Assembly: GCF_015207375.1 (NCBI RefSeq)
Contig: NZ_JADEWY010000008.1
Coordinates: forward strand, 18,323-82,322
Direction of reading: 5' to 3'
Length of the DNA stretch: 64,000 bases
From: Coleofasciculus sp. LEGE 07092
GTDB taxonomy: Bacteria > Cyanobacteriota > Cyanobacteriia > Cyanobacteriales > Coleofasciculaceae
Of the stretch, positions 35,181 to 44,014 are shown piece after piece; within the stretch, counting starts at the first letter, position 1, and each line of letters begins with the position of its first letter. The position numbers were made by a program, and so were the translations under genes. The notes below the pieces were generated by a model. The model did not search any database, was not told the DNA's origin, and saw only the letters and a program-made list of their open reading frames with translations.

Positions 35181-35425
35181 GAAAATACTCTCGCTTACTA
35201 TCGATGTGTCTAATCTCGCTGCTGCCAGACTACTGAACGATATTCCTCAATTTTAGCTAGACCAGCACAGCGAAAATTTCCTACCAGTTCTTTACTCCCC
35301 ACTCCCCACTCCCCCTTCATCTAACCTGCCTCAGTTACAAGAGTACGCCTCTAACTCTCCAGGAAGATGCGATCGCCTTTTTCCTCTGTCTAAATAAGGA
35401 TGTTGGTATAGGCGATCGCAGTCCT

Positions 35426-36760
35426 ATGAATAGCCTCAATCCTTTCCTGATTCAGCCAGAAACAACCGGCAGATATTTAGTCTTGCTGCCTGAAGATGAG
35501 ATTGAAGCAGGTATGCAAACCCTACGGGATTCTGCTGGCATCAGTAGCGTTGCCAGAACAGCAGAGAGTGAAGGCAACGCTTTACCCCCAGAACAGCTAC
35601 AAGGTGCAGATACCGTAGTTTTCGACCAACTCGGCGTTGCCGTTGTCACCCTAGAACCGGAACAACTGCGATCTATCAACGCCGCCACTACAAACACCAG
35701 TCCAATTCTCGCTCTCGAACCCGAACGGGTAGTCTACGCCTTGAGCGATATTCAACCGGGGCGCATGGGGCAACCCCCCTCCAGTGCGCTGACTCATTTT
35801 TCTGCCGATTACCTGCGCGGATATCGGGATGCCGTTGTTCATCTAGTCGATAACTTGCTGGGTGAACAAGCTGAGGCTTTAGTAGCCCCCCTTAATGAAG
35901 TTGAAACAACCTGGGGACTGCAAGTGACAAAGGTTGTAAACTCACCGATAGGCGGTCGTGGGATTCGAGTTGCAGTTCTAGATACTGGGTTTGACTTTAC
36001 CCATCCCGATTTTACTGGACGCTCGATTATCGGCAAGTCTTTTATCCCGAATGAAGATGCTCAAGACGGCAATGGACACGGCACCCATGTCATCGGTACT
36101 GCCTGCGGTTCTTTGAGTCCCCCGATTCCACCTCGTTACGGGGTTGGCTACGAAACCGAAATTTATGTGGGCAAGGTTTTGAGCAATCAAGGCAGTGGGT
36201 CAGATAGTGGAATTTTAGCAGGTATTGAGTGGGCAATTAGCAATGGTTGTCAGCTCATTTCCATGTCTCTTGGAGCACCTGCCGTTTTGGGTCAGCCCTA
36301 TTCTAGAGTATTTGAGCAAGTGGCTCGCCGCGCCTTACGCCGGGGAACGTTAATTATTGCAGCAGCGGGTAACGAAAGCGATCGCCGTACTCGTCTTGTT
36401 AACCCTGTCGGGCATCCTGCTAACTGCCCGTCTATTATGGCAGTTGCCGCTATTGATCGCCAGTTGCAAGTCGCCTTTTTCTCCAATGGCGGACTCAATC
36501 CCTTGGGTGGACAAATTGATATCGCTGCGCCCGGAGTTGATATTTACTCTAGTTGGCTGATGCCCCTCCGCTATCGCACAATCAGCGGCACTAGTATGGC
36601 AACCCCCCACGTTAGTGGTATCGCTGCCCTCTACGCCCAGACAATGGGAGCCACAGGACAAGAACTCTGGAACCTGCTCATCCAGACAGCTTTGCGCCTC
36701 CCCCTTCCGGCAACAGACGTGGGTGCTGGCTTAGTACAAGCACCGGTTGATGTGTGCTAG
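35426..36760 (+). CDS. S8-family subtilisin-like serine peptidase
   Basis: 444 residues. A propeptide-like N-terminus (TTGRYLVLLPEDEIEAGMQTLR) is followed by the catalytic domain: Asp186 in VAVLDTGFD, His218 in NGHGTHVIGT, Asn316 of the oxyanion hole in AAAGNE, and Ser390 in GTSMATPHVSG. There is no classical signal peptide. The N-terminal region about 15-105 resembles an I9-type prodomain. Two small genes follow on the same strand: an I9-like protein (36851) and an unknown (37230), which suggests a protease with a dedicated inhibitor or substrate (inference). In cyanobacteria related subtilases mature peptides of the cyanobactin type, but no cyanobactin motif is recognisable here. Confidence 0.92.
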   Translation: MNSLNPFLIQPETTGRYLVLLPEDEIEAGMQTLRDSAGISSVARTAESEGNALPPEQLQGADTVVFDQLGVAVVTLEPEQLRSINAATTNTSPILALEPERVVYALSDIQPGRMGQPPSSALTHFSADYLRGYRDAVVHLVDNLLGEQAEALVAPLNEVETTWGLQVTKVVNSPIGGRGIRVAVLDTGFDFTHPDFTGRSIIGKSFIPNEDAQDGNGHGTHVIGTACGSLSPPIPPRYGVGYETEIYVGKVLSNQGSGSDSGILAGIEWAISNGCQLISMSLGAPAVLGQPYSRVFEQVARRALRRGTLIIAAAGNESDRRTRLVNPVGHPANCPSIMAVAAIDRQLQVAFFSNGGLNPLGGQIDIAAPGVDIYSSWLMPLRYRTISGTSMATPHVSGIAALYAQTMGATGQELWNLLIQTALRLPLPATDVGAGLVQAPVDVC

Positions 36761-36793
36761 AACATCGGTTGAGTACGGTGCAGCAGAAATTCA

Positions 36794-36829
36794 CCTTCTG
36801 TCTTCTGTCTTCTGTCTTCTGCCTTCTTC
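36794..36829. repeat. heptamer tandem repeat CTTCTGT
   Basis: Four or more nearly identical seven-base units between the subtilase and the next small gene. Confidence 0.8.
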
Positions 36830-36850
36830 ACCCTAGCCCCTGTGATTCCC

Positions 36851-37090
36851 ATGTCCAAGATAAATGTGTCAGTTTCCCTTGATGACGAGCATATCGATCA
36901 AATACTTGAAGTTGCTCACAACTTAGAGTCTGCTGGCATGAAGGTTGAGAATATGATGTCTGGGATTGGAGTTCTAACGGGTTCGTGTGACTCGGAAAAA
37001 ATCGAGGTACTGGCTCGAGTTGAGGGAGTCTCGGCAGTTGAACCAGAACGACGAGTTCAAATCGCACCACCGGAGTCGGAAATCCAATAA
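36851..37090 (+). CDS. small I9-type protease-inhibitor-like protein
   Basis: 79 residues from the ATG at 36851 (a GTG three codons earlier is possible). MSKINVSVSLDDEHIDQILE, a helix AHNLESAGMKVENMM, GIGVLTGSC and a last strand ARVEGVSAVEPERRVQI give the beta-alpha-beta-beta-alpha-beta layout of subtilisin propeptides and I9 inhibitors. The final VSAVEPE-R pattern is typical of the propeptide end that enters the protease active site. Located 90 bp downstream of the S8 peptidase gene, so it may inhibit that enzyme. The assignment is by pattern; no search was run. Confidence 0.6.
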   Translation: MSKINVSVSLDDEHIDQILEVAHNLESAGMKVENMMSGIGVLTGSCDSEKIEVLARVEGVSAVEPERRVQIAPPESEIQ

Positions 37091-37229
37091 ATTGAGTCTG
37101 GTTTTTGGCATTGACTGGCGACAGTTTGTTCCGGTAAAGAAATGGCTGAAGCGATCGCAAGCGAAGCTCACCTTGCTAGAATCAACGCAATACTAACTCC
37201 GTCCGACCAAGCTAAATACAGAGGGTGAC

Positions 37230-37505
37230 ATGAGAACATTTCGCAATATGTGTGATAACCAGAAAGACTCCTCACCGAACGATTCTGGTTCGATTCCCAA
37301 TAAAGATTTGAAAGCAAGCGCCTACAGTATGGACGCTTTAATTCCAGGCTTTTACTCTTGGTTTAGTCCACTTCACCTCTATGGAGGTGGCAGTGAGGCA
37401 GAAGAAACTGATCCAGGTATGCTCCCTAGTTTTGGTGGTACGGCGCTAGTTTTACCCACGTATCGGATATTCCACACCTATCAGGGTGACTTCGACCCTC
37501 GATAA
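37230..37505 (+). CDS. unknown 91-residue protein next to subtilase and inhibitor
   Basis: MRTFRNMCDNQKDSS at the start, a Ser/Asn/Asp-rich N-terminal third, then an aromatic Gly/Pro-rich part (IPGFYSWFSPLHLYGGG, MLPSFGGTALVLPTYRIFHT) and an acidic end FDPR. No family recognised, no signal peptide and no membrane helix. Its position right after the protease and inhibitor-like gene, and a terminator-like hairpin after it, support a real gene in the same transcript. It could be a peptidase substrate or peptide precursor. Confidence 0.5.
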   Translation: MRTFRNMCDNQKDSSPNDSGSIPNKDLKASAYSMDALIPGFYSWFSPLHLYGGGSEAEETDPGMLPSFGGTALVLPTYRIFHTYQGDFDPR

Positions 37506-37550
37506 GCGTGTAGTTACTGAAGAGCTAGACTCAATAACCATTTTATTGAT

Positions 37551-37588
37551 TAAACCTGCTTATTTTTATACCTAAAAAGCAGGTTTTC
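37551..37588 (+). terminator. hairpin after the small protein gene
   Basis: AAACCTGCTT (37552-37561) and AAGCAGGTTT (37577-37586) are exact arms with a T-rich loop of 15 bases; the last arm merges into a short T run. Confidence 0.6.
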
Positions 37589-37646
37589 GTGTACAAACTG
37601 ATGGAAGTCAATAAAGGTTATTCCACAAAAAGCGATCGCGAGGGCT

Positions 37647-38813
37647 ATGAAAATCTATGACTGGATTGTGGTGGGTGGTGGTATCACGGGTGCAGCCTTG
37701 GGTTACGAACTGCGTCAAAAGGGCTTCAGCGTCCTTATAATCGAGCAAGATGCCACCTTTCAAGGAGCGACCCGATACAGCTACGGTGGACTCGCTTACT
37801 GGTCTGCCACCTCTGAGTTGACGCGAGTATTGTGTGCCGAAGGTATCGAACGCCACCGCACGTTATCGGCAGAATTAGATACGGATACCGAATTCCGGGA
37901 ACTGGATTTAGTACTAACGATTGCCGCCGATCGCAATCCAGAAGAAGTTGCGACCGCTTACCAAAATTTTGCCATTCCTCCAACACTTCTGACTGTAGAA
38001 GAAGCCTGCAAGTTGGAACCCCTGCTAAATCCAAATGCGATCGCAGGAGCACTCACCGTCCGTCATGGCCATATCAATCCCGAACGCACGACCCAAGGCT
38101 ACCTGCAAGCCTTCCACCGGGCTGGGGGCGAACTGGAATTCGCTCCTGTTGTGGAACTGCTGCAAAAGGGCAATTGCATCCAAGGCGTCAAAACAACGAA
38201 CCAAATCTATCACGCTGCCAACACGGTTATCTGTGCTGGTGGACTCAGTCGTGCCCTACTCCAAGCCACTGGCATTCATGTCCATGTGTATTTTACCCAT
38301 GCAGAAATGATTGAAACACCAAAAGTTGACTTGATGCTGCGTACTCTAGTCATGCCAGCAACGATGCAGCGATTTCAACTTGAAGACAAAGCCAGTACTT
38401 TAGAAGTAGACCCCCTGTGGGATGAACCAGGACACGAACCCGTCCCACCAATTTTAGATGCCGGAGCAATTCAATTTTTAGATGGCAGTTTGCGGATGGG
38501 TCAAATCAGTCGGGTGCTGACTGACCCTAACGCTAGGATAGACTCGGTAAAAAGCGAAGCCGCCATTCGTACCTCTGTGGGAAACATCTTACCGACCTTG
38601 GAGAATTTACCCGGAACCTGGCATCACTGCTTAGTTGCATTCAGCAGCAATAGCCTTCCCCTAGTTGGAATACTTCCCGGTGTAGAGGGAGCCTACCTAT
38701 TCTCCGGCTTCACCAATCCCTTAGTGTTCGTGCCGCCTCTAGCCCAGCACTTCGCCAACTGGGTGGCTGGGCAAGAAGACAAGATTGTCCCTCAGCTATC
38801 TCCTACGGGTTAA
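37647..38813 (+). CDS. FAD-dependent oxidoreductase of the DAO/glycine-oxidase family
   Basis: 388 residues. N-terminal FAD motif DWIVVGGGITGAALGYELRQKG and a second Rossmann acidic strand LIIEQD. A typical DAO middle (GHINPERTTQGYLQAFHRAGGELEF, TVICAGGLSRALL) and the C-terminal FSGFTNPLVFVPPLAQHFANW. The family oxidises amino acids, glycine or sarcosine with FAD and O2. The substrate is not predictable from the sequence. A stretch of 750 non-coding bases follows. Confidence 0.9.
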   Translation: MKIYDWIVVGGGITGAALGYELRQKGFSVLIIEQDATFQGATRYSYGGLAYWSATSELTRVLCAEGIERHRTLSAELDTDTEFRELDLVLTIAADRNPEEVATAYQNFAIPPTLLTVEEACKLEPLLNPNAIAGALTVRHGHINPERTTQGYLQAFHRAGGELEFAPVVELLQKGNCIQGVKTTNQIYHAANTVICAGGLSRALLQATGIHVHVYFTHAEMIETPKVDLMLRTLVMPATMQRFQLEDKASTLEVDPLWDEPGHEPVPPILDAGAIQFLDGSLRMGQISRVLTDPNARIDSVKSEAAIRTSVGNILPTLENLPGTWHHCLVAFSSNSLPLVGILPGVEGAYLFSGFTNPLVFVPPLAQHFANWVAGQEDKIVPQLSPTG

Positions 38814-39045
38814 GTCAGGGAACGTAAACTTAATTGACTGTTTCTTGTACTTTTTAAACAAAAATAAAATTCTGTATCATTTGCTTGTGTTTCACAGAGA
38901 GAGGGGTATTATTGAAAATAACGAAGCAAATAAAGCTTCATCTGACAGATATTACAAGTGAGTAGAGCGTTAATTTAAGGAGGAAAAACTACCTGTTTTA
39001 TATCGGATCTGTTTCAGTAGTATCTGTCATACCGAGTGACACTAT

Positions 39046-39210
39046 CTTAATTAACAACAGCAGCACTCAAGTAGAAAACCGATCATTCCTCAGCTAGTAA
39101 ATTGAGAGCGATGCAACTGAATAATGAAATTCAGTGCAACTCTATTTAGTATTTTTTACAGGAGGAAGTTATTCGGTAAATCGAAGAAGGAGTGCTGCTG
39201 TTGTTTTAAG
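39046..39210. repeat. 165-bp element with perfect 16-bp terminal inverted repeat and inner hairpin
   Basis: AACAACAGCAGCACTC (39053-39068) and GAGTGCTGCTGTTGTT (39190-39205) are an exact inverted pair, and both are flanked by TTAA. Between them TGCAACTGAAT (39112-39122) and ATTCAGTGCA (39129-39138) form an inner hairpin. It could fold as a long stem with an inner arm, and so be a MITE or a small structured RNA ending at the terminator at 39247-39276. Confidence 0.55.
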
Positions 39211-39246
39211 TATTGTTTGAAAATAATGATTATTATTATCAAATAA

Positions 39247-39276
39247 CTCCGTTCTGAAAAGGACGGAGATTTGTTT
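39247..39276 (+). terminator. rho-independent terminator-like hairpin
   Basis: CTCCGTTC and GGACGGAG (one T-G pair) with an A-rich loop, followed by ATTTGTTTT. Confidence 0.55.
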
Positions 39277-39565
39277 TCAATGGGGTGTATTCAAGTCCTG
39301 TCTTTAACCGCCTCTCATCCTATCGTTAAACTGTCGGGGGTACTCAGCGCCGCTTCGATACATCCCCCTAGACTTATGACGGGGGTCTTCTCGGCGTTAA
39401 GATAAAGCTTAGGCATCAATAAATCATCGGTTTGAGCGATGGTAGGGAGCCGGAGGCGTTGGATGTAGGGTTGAGATGGTAGTGAATGCCCAGCGCCGTA
39501 CCCGGCTTCTGTTGCGCTATTTCCCCTATCTCGAACATCCTCATACAAAATAGAATAGTTTTGCC

Positions 39566-40045
39566 ATGACTATTTATTTCTATAAAGCTGATGGACTCTA
39601 CGGTTGCTTTTCCAACTTTTCCCTGCATCCGATCGAGATCGATGACTTGTACTGGTCAACTGTAGAACACTACTATCAGGCTCACAAGTTTGTCGGTACG
39701 GAAGATGAAGCCGCAATTCTTGCCATCCGCAATGCTCAGACGCCCCTGGAGGCAGCAACTCTAGGACGCGATCGCACCCGAAGGCGACGTTCGGACTGGG
39801 AGCAGGTGAAGCTGCAAATTATGTGGCGGGGTGTTTTGAGAAAGTTTTTGACCCATACTGACATTCAAGCCATTCTGCTGAATACTGGTGAAGAACTTCT
39901 TGTTGAAGATTCTCCCTGTGACTATTACTGGGGTTGCGGTAAAGATAAAACAGGTCAAAACCAACTCGGTAAAACGCTCATGAATGTCCGTCAAGAAATT
40001 CGGCGGCGCTTGGCAAAAGAACCGTGTACACTGCTCGAGCCATAA
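39566..40045 (+). CDS. NADAR-family protein (YbiA-like N-glycosidase fold)
   Basis: 159 residues. YGCFSNFSLHPIEIDDLYWSTVEHYYQAHKF is the NADAR signature, with the catalytic-type acid Glu in TVEHYYQAHKF; also RRRRSDWEQVKLQIMWRGVLRKF and DYYWGCGKDKTGQNQLGKTLM. NADAR proteins cleave N-glycosidic bonds; YbiA hydrolyses riboflavin intermediates, and other members remove ADP-ribose from guanine bases and act as antitoxins or in phage conflict. Which role applies is unknown. No DarT-like toxin gene lies next to it. Confidence 0.93.
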   Translation: MTIYFYKADGLYGCFSNFSLHPIEIDDLYWSTVEHYYQAHKFVGTEDEAAILAIRNAQTPLEAATLGRDRTRRRRSDWEQVKLQIMWRGVLRKFLTHTDIQAILLNTGEELLVEDSPCDYYWGCGKDKTGQNQLGKTLMNVRQEIRRRLAKEPCTLLEP

Positions 40046-40297
40046 CCCCAAAGCCATGAACTTGATTGAAAATTCCTGTTACCTGTCATAAGCTTTTGTA
40101 AGTTAAAATGCTGTACTTATTCAGCCATTAAAAAAACTAAAAGGGTTGGCTAGTGATTTAACGGTTTGATTAACTTCTCAATTTTTACGAATGTTTTAAT
40201 CCGCTTAAAAGTGACAGAGTACTTATTATGCAATTGAATTTACATACATTTATTAAATAGGTGTATTAAGGGAAACATCATACCGAGAACTAAGACA

Positions 40298-43200
40298 GTG
40301 CAACAGCCAGAACTCAACCAGAAAGACTTGCTGCGCCGAATCACTAATCGGATTCGTCAATCTCTAGAATTGCAAGAAATTTTAGACGCAACCGTTGCCG
40401 AAGTTCGGTCATTGCTCGTCACCGACCGAGTTATGGTTTATCGCTTTGATGAATCAGGCAGTGGACAAGTCATTGCTGAGTCTATTCAACGCGATCGCCT
40501 TCCTTCCCTGAACGGGCTACACTTTCCAGCCGATGACATTCCCGAAAAAGCCCGCCAGTTATATCTAAAAGTCCGCTTGCGTTCCATTGTGGACGTATCT
40601 TCAGGACTCATTGGTCTATCACCAATTGCAGGGGCTGGTACGGATGACCTATCAACGGTTGACGAAATCTTCTATCGCCCTGTAGACCCTTGCCATATCG
40701 CCTACTTGAAGGCAATGGGGGTCAACTCTTCAATGGTACTGCCGATTTTGCATTACGATGTCCAAGCCAAACATAACCGAGAGCAACTCTGGGGACTGTT
40801 AGTGTCTCATCACGCATCCAGCCGTATCACGAATAAACGGGAACTACAAACCCTGCAATCTGTAGTCGATCAAGTATCCATTGCGATCGCTCAATCAAAT
40901 CTCCTGTCTCAAGCACGCCAACAGCACACCCGCGAAGCCACAATCAATCGCGTATCCACACTATTGCATTCCTTACCCACAATCGAACTGCAAGCTGCCC
41001 TCGAAGAAACCGTCAATGCCCTTCAAGGCTCCGGCGGCAGACTCTACATCGCCCCCCGCCAAACCCACGATACTGCCAAGTGGCTAACCTGCGGTATTCA
41101 ACCCGAACAGTGCGGTCGAGACAACTTAATTGAAGAACATCCCACCTTTACAACGTGGGTGGCATCAGAATCAGACATCAGAGACTCTGACAGCGATGAA
41201 CCTACAACACCAAACTCCCATTCCCTCTTTCCCCTTCCTGTTCGGCGAGCGCGGCAACTGAGCTTGTCGAAGTTCAGTCGAGGGGCGGAAGCCCTTTCCC
41301 CCCATGACAGTAGCAAACCCGTAACCGTTACTGACCTCTATCTAGTCCCAGCCTTAGCCGCCCTCACCCCAGTGTTTCAGTCTACTCCGATCCGGGGCTG
41401 GCTCGTTTTACCCCTGTGTTATCGCTCCTCATTTCTCGGCTACTTGAGTATCTTCCGGTCTCAGATGGATAAAGAAATTCTCTGGGCAGGATGCTTTAAC
41501 TCAAATGAAAACCAAAAGTTTCCCCGCCAGTCCTTTGAACAGTGGCGAGAGTTAAAACGTAATCAAGCCCAACCTTGGACGGCTAATGACATCGAGCTAG
41601 CCAGTTCTCTTGGTCATCATTTTGCTATGGCAATCGAGCAGTATAAGCTTTACTCTCAGGTAAATGCTCTCAACAATAACTTAGAATTTCAGATTGCAGA
41701 ACGCACCGCTAAGTTACGACAGTCGTTAGATCAAGGACGAGCACTTCAGCGAGTTACCAATCATATTCGCAGCACCCTTGAGCTGAGAACCACTCTGCAA
41801 ACCATCGTGCGAGAAGTTCGCAACTTGTTGGACACTGACCGAGTACTTATTTACCAGTTTACGAATGAGTCTTGTGGTCAGATTATTGTCGAATCGATTG
41901 AGGGGAATTGGTCATCGCTTTTAGAAAGCGGCGCTCCCCCAGATTTCTTTTCCCAACGGCAAATTCAATTCTACAAACGAGGCAAAGTGGGCGTGATTCG
42001 AGATATCTCCCGTGCCAACCTCACTCTTACTCAACGAGAATTTTCGCAGGGTTGCCAAATCCAAGCTGCTTTAATTGCGCCCATTGGTGTAGGCAATCAC
42101 CAGGAAGACAAGGCTCTAGAAATTCCAGAGGAGCAACCGCTGTGGGGACTTCTGATTGCCCAAGAATGCAAAGCACTGCGATATTGGCTTCCCTATGAAA
42201 TTAAGTTACTGCAAAAGTTAGCTGACCAAGCGGCTGTGGCGATTCAGCAAGCTGAACTGTATGAACGAAGCCGCACGGTTGCGGCAATCGCTCAAGCCCA
42301 CGCTCAGAAACTGGCAATTGCCGCCGAACAGCAGAAAGCTTTATTTGGGGTCATTACAAAAATTCGAGAGTCTTTGGATGTTGAAACCATTTTCAAGGCA
42401 ACAACGACAGAAGTCCGGCGGCTGCTAGACGCTGACCGGGTGGCAGTTCTGCGGTTCATCTCCGACTCTAGCCGCGACTGTGGAGAGTTCGTCTCTGAGG
42501 ATGTACAACCCGGTTTTGCCTCTGTTTTAACGGCAAAAATTCATGACCATTGCTTCAGTCACCAGCATGCTAGCCAATATTATCAGGGTCCAATTGTGGC
42601 AGTAGCTGATATTTACCAGGCAGGTTTTAAGGAGTGTTACGTCCAGCAGTTAGCAGAATTCCAAGTTCAGGCTCAATTGTTAGTACCATTGCTGAAAGGG
42701 GGAAGGGGTACAGGTTCGCCGTCCCAACTGTGGGGATTGCTTTGCATTCATCAATGTCGGCAGTCACGACAGTGGGAGTCATCTGAGATTGAATTTGTCA
42801 AGCAGATCGCGGTGCATCTGGGGGTTGCCTTACAGCAAGCGGAATTATTCGGGCAAACTCAGCAACAGGCAGAGCAACTAGCGATCGCCTTTGATAATCT
42901 CAAGCAAACTCAAGCTCAACTCATTCAAACTGAAAAAATGTCCAGTTTAGGACAGTTAGTTGCGGGTGTCGCCCATGAAATTAACAATCCGGTCAACTTT
43001 ATCTATGGCAACCTTTCTCATACCAGTCAGTATGCCAAGGATTTGTTCGATCTGCTACACCTCTATCAGCACTATTATGATGATCCTGTACCAGCGATTG
43101 TTGAGCGATCGCAACTCATTGACTTAAATTTTCTGGAGGAAGATTTACCGAAAATCCTGAAATCGATGCAAATTGGAGCTGATCGCATCCGTCAGCTTGT

Positions 43201-43819
43201 GCTATCTCTGAGAAATTTTTCCCGTCTGGATCAAGCCGAAAAGAAGTTAGTTGACATTCATGAAGGACTCGAAAGTACCCTATTAATTTTACAACATCGG
43301 CTCAAAGCTAAACCCAACTGTCCGAGTATTCAGGTGGTGAAAAATTACGATAATTTGCCAAAGATTGAGTGTTATACTAGTCAGCTTAATCAAGTTTTTA
43401 TGAATGTTTTGAGTAACGCCATTGATGCTTTAGAAACTTACAACACGAACCCAACATTCCAGGAAATTAATAAATCCCCAAGTACAATTACTATTTCTAC
43501 TCACTTTAATCACTCCAGTATTCGAGACAAAAAGAAATTAGGTTCTTCCCAACCTGCCAATAACCCATTACTGTCTCCTTACTACGTTTTGATTCAAATT
43601 GCTGACAATGGCTCGGGTATGACACCAGACTTACAAGCTCAAATTTTTGACCCCTTTTTCACAACGAAACCCATTGGGAAAGGAACGGGCTTGGGTCTTT
43701 CGATTAGTTATCAGATTATCGTAGAGAAACACGGTGGTGTTTTTGAATGTATTTCTTATCCTGGAAAAGGAACTGAATTTTTGATTGAGATTCCTACAGA
43801 GCAGTCTCAAAGGGAGTAG
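40298..43819 (+). CDS. multi-GAF sensor histidine kinase with phytochrome-like (Cph2-type) first GAF
   Basis: 1173 residues from a GTG. At least three GAF domains are clear and one more is likely: GAF1 (about 15-200), a divergent GAF (215-460), GAF3 (480-670) and GAF4 (690-870), then a coiled coil, a HisKA box (GQLVAGVAHEINNPVNF, phospho-His in AHEINNP) and a HATPase (NVLSNAIDAL, DNGSGM, FDPFFTT, GKGTGLGLSI). GAF1 has the phytochrome hallmarks FPADDIPEKARQLY and PCHIAYLKAMG, with Cys132 where a bilin would be attached; the later GAFs lack this Cys-His. It lacks the N-terminal PAS domain, as in Cph2. Hence a probable bilin-binding light sensor whose response regulator is not adjacent (inference). 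Confidence 0.92.
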   Translation: MQQPELNQKDLLRRITNRIRQSLELQEILDATVAEVRSLLVTDRVMVYRFDESGSGQVIAESIQRDRLPSLNGLHFPADDIPEKARQLYLKVRLRSIVDVSSGLIGLSPIAGAGTDDLSTVDEIFYRPVDPCHIAYLKAMGVNSSMVLPILHYDVQAKHNREQLWGLLVSHHASSRITNKRELQTLQSVVDQVSIAIAQSNLLSQARQQHTREATINRVSTLLHSLPTIELQAALEETVNALQGSGGRLYIAPRQTHDTAKWLTCGIQPEQCGRDNLIEEHPTFTTWVASESDIRDSDSDEPTTPNSHSLFPLPVRRARQLSLSKFSRGAEALSPHDSSKPVTVTDLYLVPALAALTPVFQSTPIRGWLVLPLCYRSSFLGYLSIFRSQMDKEILWAGCFNSNENQKFPRQSFEQWRELKRNQAQPWTANDIELASSLGHHFAMAIEQYKLYSQVNALNNNLEFQIAERTAKLRQSLDQGRALQRVTNHIRSTLELRTTLQTIVREVRNLLDTDRVLIYQFTNESCGQIIVESIEGNWSSLLESGAPPDFFSQRQIQFYKRGKVGVIRDISRANLTLTQREFSQGCQIQAALIAPIGVGNHQEDKALEIPEEQPLWGLLIAQECKALRYWLPYEIKLLQKLADQAAVAIQQAELYERSRTVAAIAQAHAQKLAIAAEQQKALFGVITKIRESLDVETIFKATTTEVRRLLDADRVAVLRFISDSSRDCGEFVSEDVQPGFASVLTAKIHDHCFSHQHASQYYQGPIVAVADIYQAGFKECYVQQLAEFQVQAQLLVPLLKGGRGTGSPSQLWGLLCIHQCRQSRQWESSEIEFVKQIAVHLGVALQQAELFGQTQQQAEQLAIAFDNLKQTQAQLIQTEKMSSLGQLVAGVAHEINNPVNFIYGNLSHTSQYAKDLFDLLHLYQHYYDDPVPAIVERSQLIDLNFLEEDLPKILKSMQIGADRIRQLVLSLRNFSRLDQAEKKLVDIHEGLESTLLILQHRLKAKPNCPSIQVVKNYDNLPKIECYTSQLNQVFMNVLSNAIDALETYNTNPTFQEINKSPSTITISTHFNHSSIRDKKKLGSSQPANNPLLSPYYVLIQIADNGSGMTPDLQAQIFDPFFTTKPIGKGTGLGLSISYQIIVEKHGGVFECISYPGKGTEFLIEIPTEQSQRE

Positions 43820-44014
43820 GGAGTGGAGAGATGGGGGAGATAGAATTGTCACACTATTCCCCTTGTTTCCTTCAGGACTTAGGTCTTAAGGGGTGACAAG
43901 CAGCTCAAGAGCTGGACAGACAAAAGATTTCAGCCCTTCATGAAAACTTTACAAACTAAAATTCTAAAAAGGAATACTATTCATACATCAAAATAATCCC
44001 CACGGGTTTGGTCA

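Larger units (their letters stand above)
38814..39565. other. 752-bp intergenic region with a long inverted-repeat element and terminator
   Basis: No convincing gene. Short frames on the minus strand at 39315-39628 have no recognisable content. The region holds the inverted-repeat element 39046-39210 and a terminator-like hairpin at 39247-39276. Two AGGAGGAA boxes (near 38980 and 39160) look like ribosome binding sites but no clear start codon follows. Confidence 0.5.

Noticed and set aside
35426..37505. Cyanobactin-type biosynthetic cluster
   Set aside because: No PatE-like leader with core cassettes, no cyclodehydratase gene, and no second subtilase; only the single protease and small proteins are present.
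39315..39628. Possible transposase or TnpB remnant on the minus strand
   Set aside because: No conserved transposase or TnpB motif can be read in the peptides, and no zinc-finger pattern.
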